Shown here piece after piece: positions 1-5,546 of a stretch of DNA of 6,048 nucleotides (the stretch's first letter is position 1; each line of letters opens with the position of its first letter). The translations under genes and the position numbers were made by a program. A model generated the notes under the pieces. It was not told the DNA's origin and did no database searches. It saw nothing but the letters and a program-made list of their open reading frames with translations. The DNA is from Lachnospiraceae bacterium (GTDB lineage: Bacteria; Bacillota; Clostridia; Lachnospirales; Lachnospiraceae). The stretch spans positions 1-6,048 of the forward strand of contig JAFSBP010000142.1 in NCBI GenBank assembly GCA_017437205.1. Reading direction: 5' to 3'.

Positions 1-54
1 GGCTGCAAACGTAACCAAGTGCTAATTTTCAGCCGGCATACTATCCAGGCAGCG

Positions 55-82
55 ACACCCCGGCAGATGCCGGGGTGTTTTT
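55..82 (+). terminator. Rho-independent terminator, possibly a leader attenuator
   Basis: A near-perfect GC-rich inverted repeat (arms 55-64 and 69-78, with A65-T68 closing a tiny loop) is followed by a short T run at 78-82. This is a classic intrinsic terminator on the plus strand. The simplest reading is that it ends an upstream transcript of which only positions 1-54 are in the window. In that stretch frame 2 stops at 23-25 and frame 3 at 12-14, so I cannot identify the upstream gene. The hairpin lies only about 40 bases before the next start codon, and I see no promoter with room for a leader in between, so it may instead regulate read-through into the peptidase gene. Confidence 0.85.
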
Positions 83-122
83 CATTACCTTTTGACGCCC
101 ACATCTCACGAAAGGATATCTT

Positions 123-1184
123 ATGAATACTACAGCTTTAGATTATATACTGAACGAAACAAAAGCCCTTCTCGCCATTGACAGCCCCACCGGCTACACA
201 GGAAAGGTCACCGAATATCTGATGAAGGCCTTCACCGACCTGGGTTACATCCCTAAGCGCACCGTAAAGGGCGGTGTCCTGGTTGATCTGGGCGGAGGAA
301 ACTCCATTGACAGCGAGACAGCCCCTGCTTCCGGCGCAGTTCTTCTGGAAGCCCATGTGGACACGCTGGGCGCGATGGTAAAGGAGATCAAAGGAAACGG
401 TCGTCTCCGTCTCTCCCCCTTGGGCGGCCTGAATCCGAACAACGTGGAGGCTGAAGACTGCCACGTCATCACCCGCTCCGGCAAAGTCTACGACGGCACG
501 ATCCAGCTCTCCAACGCTTCCATTCACGTGAACTTAGACTACAATGACACGAAGCGCACCTTTGATACGCTGGAAGTGGTACTTGATGAGGACGTTAAGA
601 GTAAGGACGATACCCTTGCACTGGGCATCGGTGTCGGAGACATTGTCTGCCCCTGTCCCCGCACAAAGATCACCGAAAGCGGCTACATTAAGAGCCGTTT
701 CCTCGACGATAAGCTGAGCACTGGCATCCTGTTAGGCTTTGCCCGCGAGGTTAAGGCTTCCGGAATCGTTCCGGAGCGTCAAATTTACCTTCATATCACC
801 ATCTTTGAGGAGGTCGGCCACGGTGGCTCAGCCTCCGTCCCCGCCGATGTCACCGAGATCATCTCCGTGGACATGGGCTGCGTGGGCGACGGTCTGGAAT
901 GCACTGAGCGTCAGGTCTCCATCTGCGCAAAGGACAGCCGCGGACCTTACCACTATGATGTAGTCACCGCCCTCATCAATGCGGCAAAGGCTGCAGGTGC
1001 TGACTACGCCGTGGATCTCTATCCCGCCTACGGCTCCGACGCGGACACCGCACTGATCTCCGGCCACGATATCCGCCACGGTCTGATCGGGCCGGGCGTG
1101 TACGCGTCACATGGATATGAAAGAGGTCATGTGGATGGGGTGGAGAATACGTTGAAGCTGCTGAAGAAATATCTGTTAAAATAA
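123..1184 (+). CDS. M42 family metallopeptidase (aminopeptidase-like)
   Basis: A 353-residue cytosolic protein of normal M42 length, with no signal peptide or membrane segment. M42 enzymes are two-metal aminopeptidases that form large tetrahedral assemblies and trim peptides. Visible family landmarks are a metal-ligand His in EAHVD (His78), the bridging Asp in FLDDK (Asp195/196), the catalytic Glu pair in FEEVGHGG (Glu229/230), a metal-ligand Asp in SVDMG (Asp250), and a C-terminal metal His in ASHGYERGH (His330). The usual HxDExG motif reads HVDTLG here, and the SHGYER ending resembles, from memory, the sub-branch named after the NAGGN osmoprotectant system (TIGR03106) more than ordinary glutamyl aminopeptidases. 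No NAGGN biosynthesis genes are visible. The ATG is supported by AAAGGA at 111-116 with a 6-base spacer. It sits alone on the plus strand between a terminator and a hairpin, so it is probably monocistronic. The substrate is unknown; family assignment is firm, sub-branch is tentative. Confidence 0.92.
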   Translation: MNTTALDYILNETKALLAIDSPTGYTGKVTEYLMKAFTDLGYIPKRTVKGGVLVDLGGGNSIDSETAPASGAVLLEAHVDTLGAMVKEIKGNGRLRLSPLGGLNPNNVEAEDCHVITRSGKVYDGTIQLSNASIHVNLDYNDTKRTFDTLEVVLDEDVKSKDDTLALGIGVGDIVCPCPRTKITESGYIKSRFLDDKLSTGILLGFAREVKASGIVPERQIYLHITIFEEVGHGGSASVPADVTEIISVDMGCVGDGLECTERQVSICAKDSRGPYHYDVVTALINAAKAAGADYAVDLYPAYGSDADTALISGHDIRHGLIGPGVYASHGYERGHVDGVENTLKLLKKYLLK

Positions 1185-1198
1185 ACTATACAGAAACA

Positions 1199-1245
1199 GT
1201 TTAGGGAACATTTATCGCATTTACTGCGATAACTGCTCCCTAAAC
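1199..1245. repeat. Long imperfect inverted repeat between convergent genes (possible bidirectional terminator)
   Basis: The outer arms 1199-1207 and 1237-1245 pair perfectly over 9 bp. The inner arms 1212-1219 and 1225-1232 pair perfectly over 8 bp around a 5-base loop. Between them, C1209-G1235 and A1210-T1234 also pair, leaving only two mismatched positions in a stem of about 21. It begins 14 bases after the peptidase stop and ends 3 bases before the stop codon of the convergent minus-strand gene. A role in ending both transcripts is likely from position, although neither side has a strong U-run. Alternatively it is a copy of a dispersed palindromic repeat; I cannot tell from one window. 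Confidence 0.7.
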
Positions 1246-1248
1246 TCA

Positions 1249-1644
1249 CTATTCCCCCTCTTGCGAAAAGAGCTTATAAAAATCCTCAAACGGGTTGCTG
1301 CACTTTGTCGCAGGGTACACAATATATTCATACGTCTTTGTTTTACCGTCTTCAAAGGTAAACGTGATTTCGTAAAACCAAGGCGATGTTGAAATATTTC
1401 TAATCAGATGTCGGTTATTGATTTTCACTTTTTTTAAACACTTTAGCAAAACATCTATTTCACCCTCATCAAAAATCACGGTAGGATCCGGCAATTTATC
1501 CACTCGCCCAGAAACACTGACTGATGTAATCTTTCCGGTAATATTATATTTCGCATTCTCCTTGATGATCGCTGTCACTATCACACCGGCGATACTAAAT
1601 ATAAGTGCGCCTAGACAAATGAATACTATATACTTTTTCTTCAA
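1249..1644 (-). CDS. Small membrane-anchored protein of unknown function, third gene of sigma-factor cassette
   Basis: A 131-residue protein that I do not recognise. It has an N-terminal positive stretch (MKKKY) followed by one hydrophobic segment at about residues 5-27, then a soluble domain of about 100 residues, predicted to face outside. The soluble part alternates beta-like stretches (residues 35-48 and 89-111) with an amphipathic segment (about 62-75). Cys10 lies inside the hydrophobic segment but is not preceded by a Gly/Ala/Ser lipobox residue, so I do not call it a lipoprotein. The start is TTG, chosen because AAGGAG lies 9 bases upstream and the ORF begins with a normal membrane anchor. 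It follows the putative anti-sigma gene by 21 bases and so is very likely co-transcribed with it. It may be an accessory sensor or a target of the sigma factor; this is inference from position only. Confidence 0.75.
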   Translation of the reverse strand: MKKKYIVFICLGALIFSIAGVIVTAIIKENAKYNITGKITSVSVSGRVDKLPDPTVIFDEGEIDVLLKCLKKVKINNRHLIRNISTSPWFYEITFTFEDGKTKTYEYIVYPATKCSNPFEDFYKLFSQEGE

Positions 1645-1653
1645 TTTTATTAT

Positions 1654-1659
1654 CTCCTT
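1654..1659 (-). promoter_or_regulatory. Shine-Dalgarno AAGGAG that decides a TTG start
   Basis: On the minus strand AAGGAG is followed by a 9-base AT-rich spacer and then TTG at 1644-1642. This supports the non-ATG start of the small membrane protein. The site lies in the 21-base gap after the stop codon of the preceding gene. Confidence 0.75.
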
Positions 1660-1665
1660 GTTGTA

Positions 1666-2223
1666 TCACTCATCGATTTTTTCCGCAAGTGACAAAATAA
1701 CCGCCAAGTCACCCGGGCACTCCAATGATTTGATTTGATTCTTTGTAAGGAAAACAATCCCCGTTTCCATATAATCTTCTTTCGCATTAAGTTTCTTAAC
1801 GAATGAATCGTATATGTAAGAAGTTTCTTTCCCGCCGGTCTCAGTCAACAAAACCGCAAATAGTGTCGAATCCTCGTCTTTTACACGTTCCATCGCCACC
1901 TCAAGTGAAGCGGTGATAATTATGGTACCCGTTTGGGAAAATTCAAAATAATCCTCTATATTATCATCCTCTTCAGGGCTTGCCCATATCGTATCTTTTA
2001 ATGGTTTCACCACACTACTTTGCTGATGCTTTCGAAAATATAACGCGGTAAAAAGCATTGACACAACAAGGCACAAACATGCCGCTATTGACGCACTCCG
2101 TCTAATCATGCCCACCCTTTTTTTCTTTTTTGATGCAAGCATTTCTTTCATATCAAAATATTTTTTCAGATATGTGTCATCCACATATGAAATTGCATCC
2201 ATGAGTAAATAATTATCAGACAT
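1666..2223 (-). CDS. Single-pass membrane protein, putative anti-sigma factor
   Basis: From the ATG at 2223 the protein has 185 residues: a cytoplasmic N-terminal segment of about 40 residues (MSDNYLLMDAISYVDD at the start), a Lys/Arg cluster (about 32-42), one transmembrane segment (about 43-63), and an acidic extracytoplasmic domain of about 120 residues. This layout, and its place directly after an ECF-like sigma gene, is typical of Firmicute anti-sigma factors that bind the sigma with their cytoplasmic tail and sense a signal outside. It lacks the HxxxCxxC zinc motif of ZAS-type anti-sigma factors. An upstream in-frame TTG at 2241 would add 6 residues; I prefer the ATG because GGA at 2233-2235 gives a normal 9-base spacer. 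The start overlaps the sigma gene's 3' end by 8 bases, which suggests translational coupling and balanced amounts of the two proteins. The role is inferred from context and topology. Confidence 0.72.
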   Translation of the reverse strand: MSDNYLLMDAISYVDDTYLKKYFDMKEMLASKKKKRVGMIRRSASIAACLCLVVSMLFTALYFRKHQQSSVVKPLKDTIWASPEEDDNIEDYFEFSQTGTIIITASLEVAMERVKDEDSTLFAVLLTETGGKETSYIYDSFVKKLNAKEDYMETGIVFLTKNQIKSLECPGDLAVILSLAEKIDE

Positions 2224-2809
2224 ATATACCGTTCCGTTCAAAATGAGATTTCAAGCCCTGCTTGATTTTTTTAATTTCTCTATGTACAGTCGAAGCATTC
2301 ACATTTAGTTCTTCTGCAATGACCTCAAGTTTATCGCCCATATAAAAGCGTCCTACAAAAATATACTGTTGACGATCCGTGAGACTACCCAGATAATCGT
2401 TTATGTGCCTGCCCAGCTCTTTGGCCAAATATTCTGTTTCCGGCGAGGTGTTACTGCGCAATGTATCTTCCAAATCCTCATAACAGACCATCATTTCGGA
2501 TGGAATTTTCTTCTTCCTCGTCTTCTCTCTGTATTTCATTGTAGCTATATTTCTCATAATCTTTGAAATGAATACCGAAAACACATCAGGTCTGTTTGGG
2601 GGAATACAATTCCATATGCCATGATATGTATCGTTTTGACATTCCTCACAATCCAGTCTGTCGTGCAGGATATTATAAGCAATACGATAAAGGAACTGAC
2701 CATACTTATTATCAGTGAGCTCTATTGCCTTTTCATCTCTTGCCCAATAAAGCTCCACGATCCGCTCGTCAGCAATAATTGCTTTTTGTGTTTCATTAGT
2801 AGTAGCCAT
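2216..2809 (-). CDS. RNA polymerase sigma factor, sigma-70 family, ECF-like
   Basis: A 197-residue protein with only sigma regions 2 and 4, the layout of ECF sigma factors. Region 2 spans about residues 16-100; it includes the core-binding helices (YRIAYNILHD, with a following DCEECQNDTY segment) and a basic end (MKYREKTRKKK) at the -10 contact side. Region 4 spans about 128-190; it includes SLTDRQQYIFVGRFYMG and a helix-turn-helix (DKLEVIAEELNVNASTVHREI) for -35 recognition. It would direct RNA polymerase to a small regulon. The start ATG follows AAGGA by only 3 bases, a tight but usable spacing. It is the first gene of a three-gene minus-strand cassette with two membrane proteins, the usual arrangement of a membrane-signalled sigma switch, commonly autoregulated. 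I found no confident promoter in the upstream gap and cannot define its target motif. The ECF subgroup is not determined. Confidence 0.88.
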   Translation of the reverse strand: MATTNETQKAIIADERIVELYWARDEKAIELTDNKYGQFLYRIAYNILHDRLDCEECQNDTYHGIWNCIPPNRPDVFSVFISKIMRNIATMKYREKTRKKKIPSEMMVCYEDLEDTLRSNTSPETEYLAKELGRHINDYLGSLTDRQQYIFVGRFYMGDKLEVIAEELNVNASTVHREIKKIKQGLKSHFERNGIYV

Positions 2810-2907
2810 ACTTCCTTCTTTCTCTCATCTCTAAAAGCGCCTTCATAAATATAACTTGCTAAAACGCCGGCTTTTTTGCATGTTTTTACTCAAAACCAAA
2901 CAAAAAA
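2810..2907. other. AT-rich intergenic leader region of the sigma cassette
   Basis: This is the gap between the sigma gene start and the terminator of the next operon. It is AT-rich apart from a short GCCGGC palindrome at 2866-2871. On the minus strand a TATATT hexamer (2853-2848) could serve as a -10, but no convincing -35 lies 16-18 bases upstream, so I do not call a promoter. If the cassette is autoregulated, its own sigma-specific promoter should be here. Confidence 0.4.
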
Positions 2908-2941
2908 TTTAAGCTGCCATACAAGTGCATGGCAGCTTAAA
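2902..2941 (-). terminator. Rho-independent terminator of the glycoside-hydrolase operon
   Basis: A perfect 13-bp inverted repeat (arms 2908-2920 and 2929-2941, 8-base loop) is followed on the minus strand by six T (complement of 2907-2902). It lies 5 bases after the TAG stop of the lipoprotein gene, so it cleanly ends that operon and separates it from the sigma cassette downstream. Confidence 0.92.
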
Positions 2942-2946
2942 ACATC

Positions 2947-4281
2947 CTATTCTTTATCCACAAATCCCAGTACATTCATGCCCTTCTGCACATTGTCATT
3001 CTGCATGAACAGATCCCAGATGATCTCAGACTCGTAGTTTGCGATCATCAAGAGAGAAATTCCTTTATCAATGCCCACGTAATCCTTTGCATACCAGTTT
3101 TTATCCAGATTGTAAGCATCCAGAAGACCGTACTTGTCTCCTACCAGCTTCTCGATGGACATATAGTTCTCCAGTGCCGCGATACAGTACTCGGGTGCGA
3201 AGGGCATGGAGCCGATAGCACCTGCTGTCGCCACGTGGCCGTTGGAGCGATGTGCGGTATTTCCGCCGCCGGAAGGAGGACAACCCTGAAGACCGTCGTA
3301 TCCGTCGATAGTATCACACGCAGTCAATCCCCATGAATTTTCATGGTAGGTCTTGGAGCCAATCGCATTTTTAATGCAATATTTGCGTGCCGCCAGTGTT
3401 GCCTTCACAGAGTTCTCATACCAATCCATGCCCTGCTCATCCACTTTTCCGCGGAAGTCCACAAACGCATGAGAGAACTGATAAGTAAAAATGGAACCGA
3501 ACCATGAGTACACAAACTCGTACTCGTCATACTTTCCGGTCAAACGCTGGAATTTATAATAAGGAGTCTTATCAAGCGCATGAGTATCGGAACCTGCACT
3601 TAGTACATAGAGCATCAACTGCTCGCCGTATACATCCCAATGTCCGGAGAATCCTTCCTCGGGGCTGTAGCCCATGTAGAACATATTCCTTCCCTTATCC
3701 AGATAAAAATTCCAATCAATCCGGTCATAAAATTTCTGTGCCTTCGTCTTTACCTCGCCGCCGAAATACTCTCCGGCTACGATAGCGCCGCAGAGCAGAA
3801 TGCCGGTATCAATGACGGAAACCTCGCTTCCGGTCGCCCGCTTACCGTTCAGCATATTGATAAAGTGGTAGAGGAAGCCGCTGAAATTCTCCACCGACAA
3901 CAGAGTGTCCAAGGTTTTGCTCGCGCGCTCCTGCCCTTCTTCCTTAGTAATCCATCCTTTCTCGATGGCGTAGGGAATCGCAGCCAGTGCAAATCCGGTG
4001 GTCGCCGTGCTGGCAACATTTCTGGAACCGGGGTAGCGGTCACGCACCAATCCATAAGCTCCGGTGCTCTCATCCGTCTGCGCCAGCTCCCACAGGTACT
4101 TAAAGCAGCTCTGTGCCTCCTGAAGCACCAATTCACTCAGTTCCACATTCTCCTCATACACATAATCTGTGTGCGGTTCCTCTGCGGGTCCCTTGTTGCA
4201 AGCCGCCAGTGACATGACCATCACCAGACAAAGCAGGACAGAAAGCATCCGCTTAAACAGGTTACTCATCTTTTTGTTCAT
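2947..4281 (-). CDS. Glycoamylase-like (PF10091/COG5368, GH144-related) glycoside hydrolase, surface lipoprotein
   Basis: From the ATG at 4281 this is a 444-residue protein. Residues 1-27 form a signal peptide that ends in the lipobox LAAC, so Cys28 would be lipidated and the enzyme held on the outer face of the membrane. The remainder is one catalytic domain of the glycoamylase-like family, an (alpha/alpha)6-barrel fold. Landmarks in order are YGLVRDR (76-82), EVSVIDTG (153-160), FYMGY (201-205), the HWDVYGEQLMLY segment (214-225), YQFSHAFVDFRGK (267-279), ENSWGLTAC (314-322) and a C-terminal GIDKGISLLMIANY (403-416). Characterised GH144 relatives are endo-beta-1,2-glucanases or sophorose-releasing enzymes, so extracellular attack on a beta-glucan is the leading idea; the annotation name 'glucoamylase' should not be taken as starch activity. 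An in-frame extension to 4371 is rejected because it overlaps the upstream gene and hides the signal peptide. It is the last gene of the operon, 67 bases after its paralogue. The exact substrate is uncertain. Confidence 0.88.
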   Translation of the reverse strand: MNKKMSNLFKRMLSVLLCLVMVMSLAACNKGPAEEPHTDYVYEENVELSELVLQEAQSCFKYLWELAQTDESTGAYGLVRDRYPGSRNVASTATTGFALAAIPYAIEKGWITKEEGQERASKTLDTLLSVENFSGFLYHFINMLNGKRATGSEVSVIDTGILLCGAIVAGEYFGGEVKTKAQKFYDRIDWNFYLDKGRNMFYMGYSPEEGFSGHWDVYGEQLMLYVLSAGSDTHALDKTPYYKFQRLTGKYDEYEFVYSWFGSIFTYQFSHAFVDFRGKVDEQGMDWYENSVKATLAARKYCIKNAIGSKTYHENSWGLTACDTIDGYDGLQGCPPSGGGNTAHRSNGHVATAGAIGSMPFAPEYCIAALENYMSIEKLVGDKYGLLDAYNLDKNWYAKDYVGIDKGISLLMIANYESEIIWDLFMQNDNVQKGMNVLGFVDKE

Positions 4282-4287
4282 TACGTT

Positions 4288-4293
4288 ACCTCC
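4288..4293 (-). promoter_or_regulatory. Shine-Dalgarno GGAGGT fixing the lipoprotein start
   Basis: GGAGGT on the minus strand lies 6 bases before the ATG at 4281. It supports this start over the longer reading frame, which opens at 4371 inside the preceding gene, and it places the lipoprotein signal exactly at the N-terminus. Confidence 0.85.
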
Positions 4294-4300
4294 ATATTTC

Positions 4301-4330
4301 AAGGGCGTCCGTTTTCTCCCGACTGCCCTT
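4301..4330 (-). other. Intercistronic stem-loop between the two paralogous hydrolase genes
   Basis: In the 67-base gap the arms 4301-4309 and 4321-4330 pair over 9 bp with one bulged base (4324) around an 11-base loop. No T-run follows on the minus strand, so it is not a classical terminator. It could protect or separate parts of the operon mRNA and so set different levels of the two enzymes. It might also be chance; the stem is modest. Confidence 0.4.
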
Positions 4331-4348
4331 TGGTTCATGCTTCCCACA

Positions 4349-5533
4349 TTATTTGATCTCCAACAGATCAAATGCCTTCTGAATATATTTATTTCGATTC
4401 GTCAGCTCCCAAATCAGTCCTGAACGATAGTTCTCAATCATCAGAAGGCTGATTCCCTTGTCAATCCCAATTACATCGTCTGAATACCATGCAGGCTCCA
4501 CCTCCAGATTATAGGAGTCAATAAAACCATATTTTCCCCAGAGCTTCTCATTCTGCGCAAAATGCTCCATCGCTGCAATACTCTCCTCAGGGGTAAACAC
4601 AATGGAGCCGATGGGTCCGCAGGGCGGAACTGTTCCGTCGGGAAAAATCTGCTTATTTCCAAAGCAGGGCAGAGCACCCAACGCACCGGAATATCCGGTC
4701 GGTGTATTGCAGGCGGTCATTCCCCACGAATTTTCCCCGTAGGTCTTGATCCCCAGCGGGTTGTCGATGCAGTACTGACGGTTTGCCTTCGTGGCACGCA
4801 CGGAATTTTCAAACCAATCGATTCCTCTGCGATCCTTCTTTCCGCGGAAATCGATAAACGCGTGGGAAAACTGGTAAACAAACAGTCCGCCGCCGTGGCT
4901 ATGGTAGATGATTCCGCTGTCTTTGTAGGTATTGCAGTACAGCGGACAATCATAAAATACCGTCGGTGCCACCGGATACTTAGGCGCGGCAACACTCAAG
5001 AAATACATCATAAACTGCTCCGCATAGTGATCCCATGCGCCGAAATGACCACCCATCTGCTCAACATAGCCCATATAGAAACGGTCTCGCTCCGGATCAT
5101 GATACCAAGGCCAATCTACCTCACCATAGATTTCCTCCCAAAGCGCCTCGATCTCGCCGCCAAAATACTCACCTGCCACCAGCGCTCCCATGAGGAAAAT
5201 CGCGGTGTCAATGATAGAAACCTCACATTTACCGTATCGTTTTCCGGTCTCCATCTCCAAAAAATGATAGTAAAAGCCATGAACACGGTCCGGCTTTTCC
5301 TTCATCGTCCGAAGGGTGCGAAGTACACGCTCTTCACCCTCCTCACGGGTAATATATCCCCGCTCAATACCGATAATGATCGCAGGCAGCGCATAGCCCA
5401 CCGATGCGATTGAGCACATATCTTTATTTTCTGTATTGTCCCGAACCAGACCATAGGTCCCCTCGGAAAGACTTACCTCGTTCCAAAAAAAGTCAAAACA
5501 CGCTTTCTGTTCTCTCTCAACGATGCCTACCAT
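4349..5533 (-). CDS. Glycoamylase-like (PF10091/COG5368, GH144-related) glycoside hydrolase, predicted cytoplasmic
   Basis: A 394-residue protein with no signal peptide; it begins directly with the catalytic domain (MVGIVEREQKACFDFFW). It is a clear paralogue of the neighbouring lipoprotein, sharing landmarks in the same order: YGLVRD (27-32), EVSIIDT (104-110), FYMGY (152-156), YQFSHAFIDFRGK (220-232), ENSWGMTAC (267-275) and GIDKGISLLMIENY (356-369). It differs by a longer segment around 185-215, just before the YQFSHAF motif, and by a different Gly/Pro-rich loop near 282-305. The ATG is supported by AGAGGT at 5540-5545 with a 6-base spacer, 13 bases after the stop of the GH3 gene, so the genes are co-transcribed. 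With no export signal it probably acts on imported oligosaccharides, alongside the GH3 enzyme. GH144-type activity on beta-1,2-linked glucans is the leading hypothesis, not shown by sequence alone. Confidence 0.88.
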   Translation of the reverse strand: MVGIVEREQKACFDFFWNEVSLSEGTYGLVRDNTENKDMCSIASVGYALPAIIIGIERGYITREEGEERVLRTLRTMKEKPDRVHGFYYHFLEMETGKRYGKCEVSIIDTAIFLMGALVAGEYFGGEIEALWEEIYGEVDWPWYHDPERDRFYMGYVEQMGGHFGAWDHYAEQFMMYFLSVAAPKYPVAPTVFYDCPLYCNTYKDSGIIYHSHGGGLFVYQFSHAFIDFRGKKDRRGIDWFENSVRATKANRQYCIDNPLGIKTYGENSWGMTACNTPTGYSGALGALPCFGNKQIFPDGTVPPCGPIGSIVFTPEESIAAMEHFAQNEKLWGKYGFIDSYNLEVEPAWYSDDVIGIDKGISLLMIENYRSGLIWELTNRNKYIQKAFDLLEIK

Positions 5534-5546
5534 GATGTCACCTCTA

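Noticed and set aside
92..120. TTGACG at 92-97 as a -35 box with GATATC at 115-120 as -10
   Set aside because: The transcript would start inside the coding region and lose the good ribosome binding site at 111-116; the -10 match is also poor.
138..527. Minus-strand open frame of 129 codons
   Set aside because: It is antisense to the M42 peptidase gene, which carries all expected metal and catalytic motifs.
1600..1644. Lipoprotein call for the 131-residue protein because of Cys10
   Set aside because: The residue before Cys10 is Ile, not Gly/Ala/Ser, and the Cys lies in the middle of the hydrophobic segment, so it fits a plain membrane anchor.
1418..1738. Plus-strand open frame of 106 codons
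   Set aside because: It runs antisense across two minus-strand genes that have ribosome binding sites, membrane anchors and sensible operon spacing.
4282..4371. N-terminal extension of the lipoprotein gene to a start at 4371
   Set aside because: It would overlap the preceding gene by 23 bases and place 30 residues before a textbook lipoprotein signal. The ATG at 4281 has a strong GGAGGT at the right distance.
4562..5413. A 283-codon open frame on the plus strand
   Set aside because: It is fully antisense to the cytoplasmic GH144-like gene, whose protein has clear family motifs. The antisense product has a random-looking composition and no recognisable domain.
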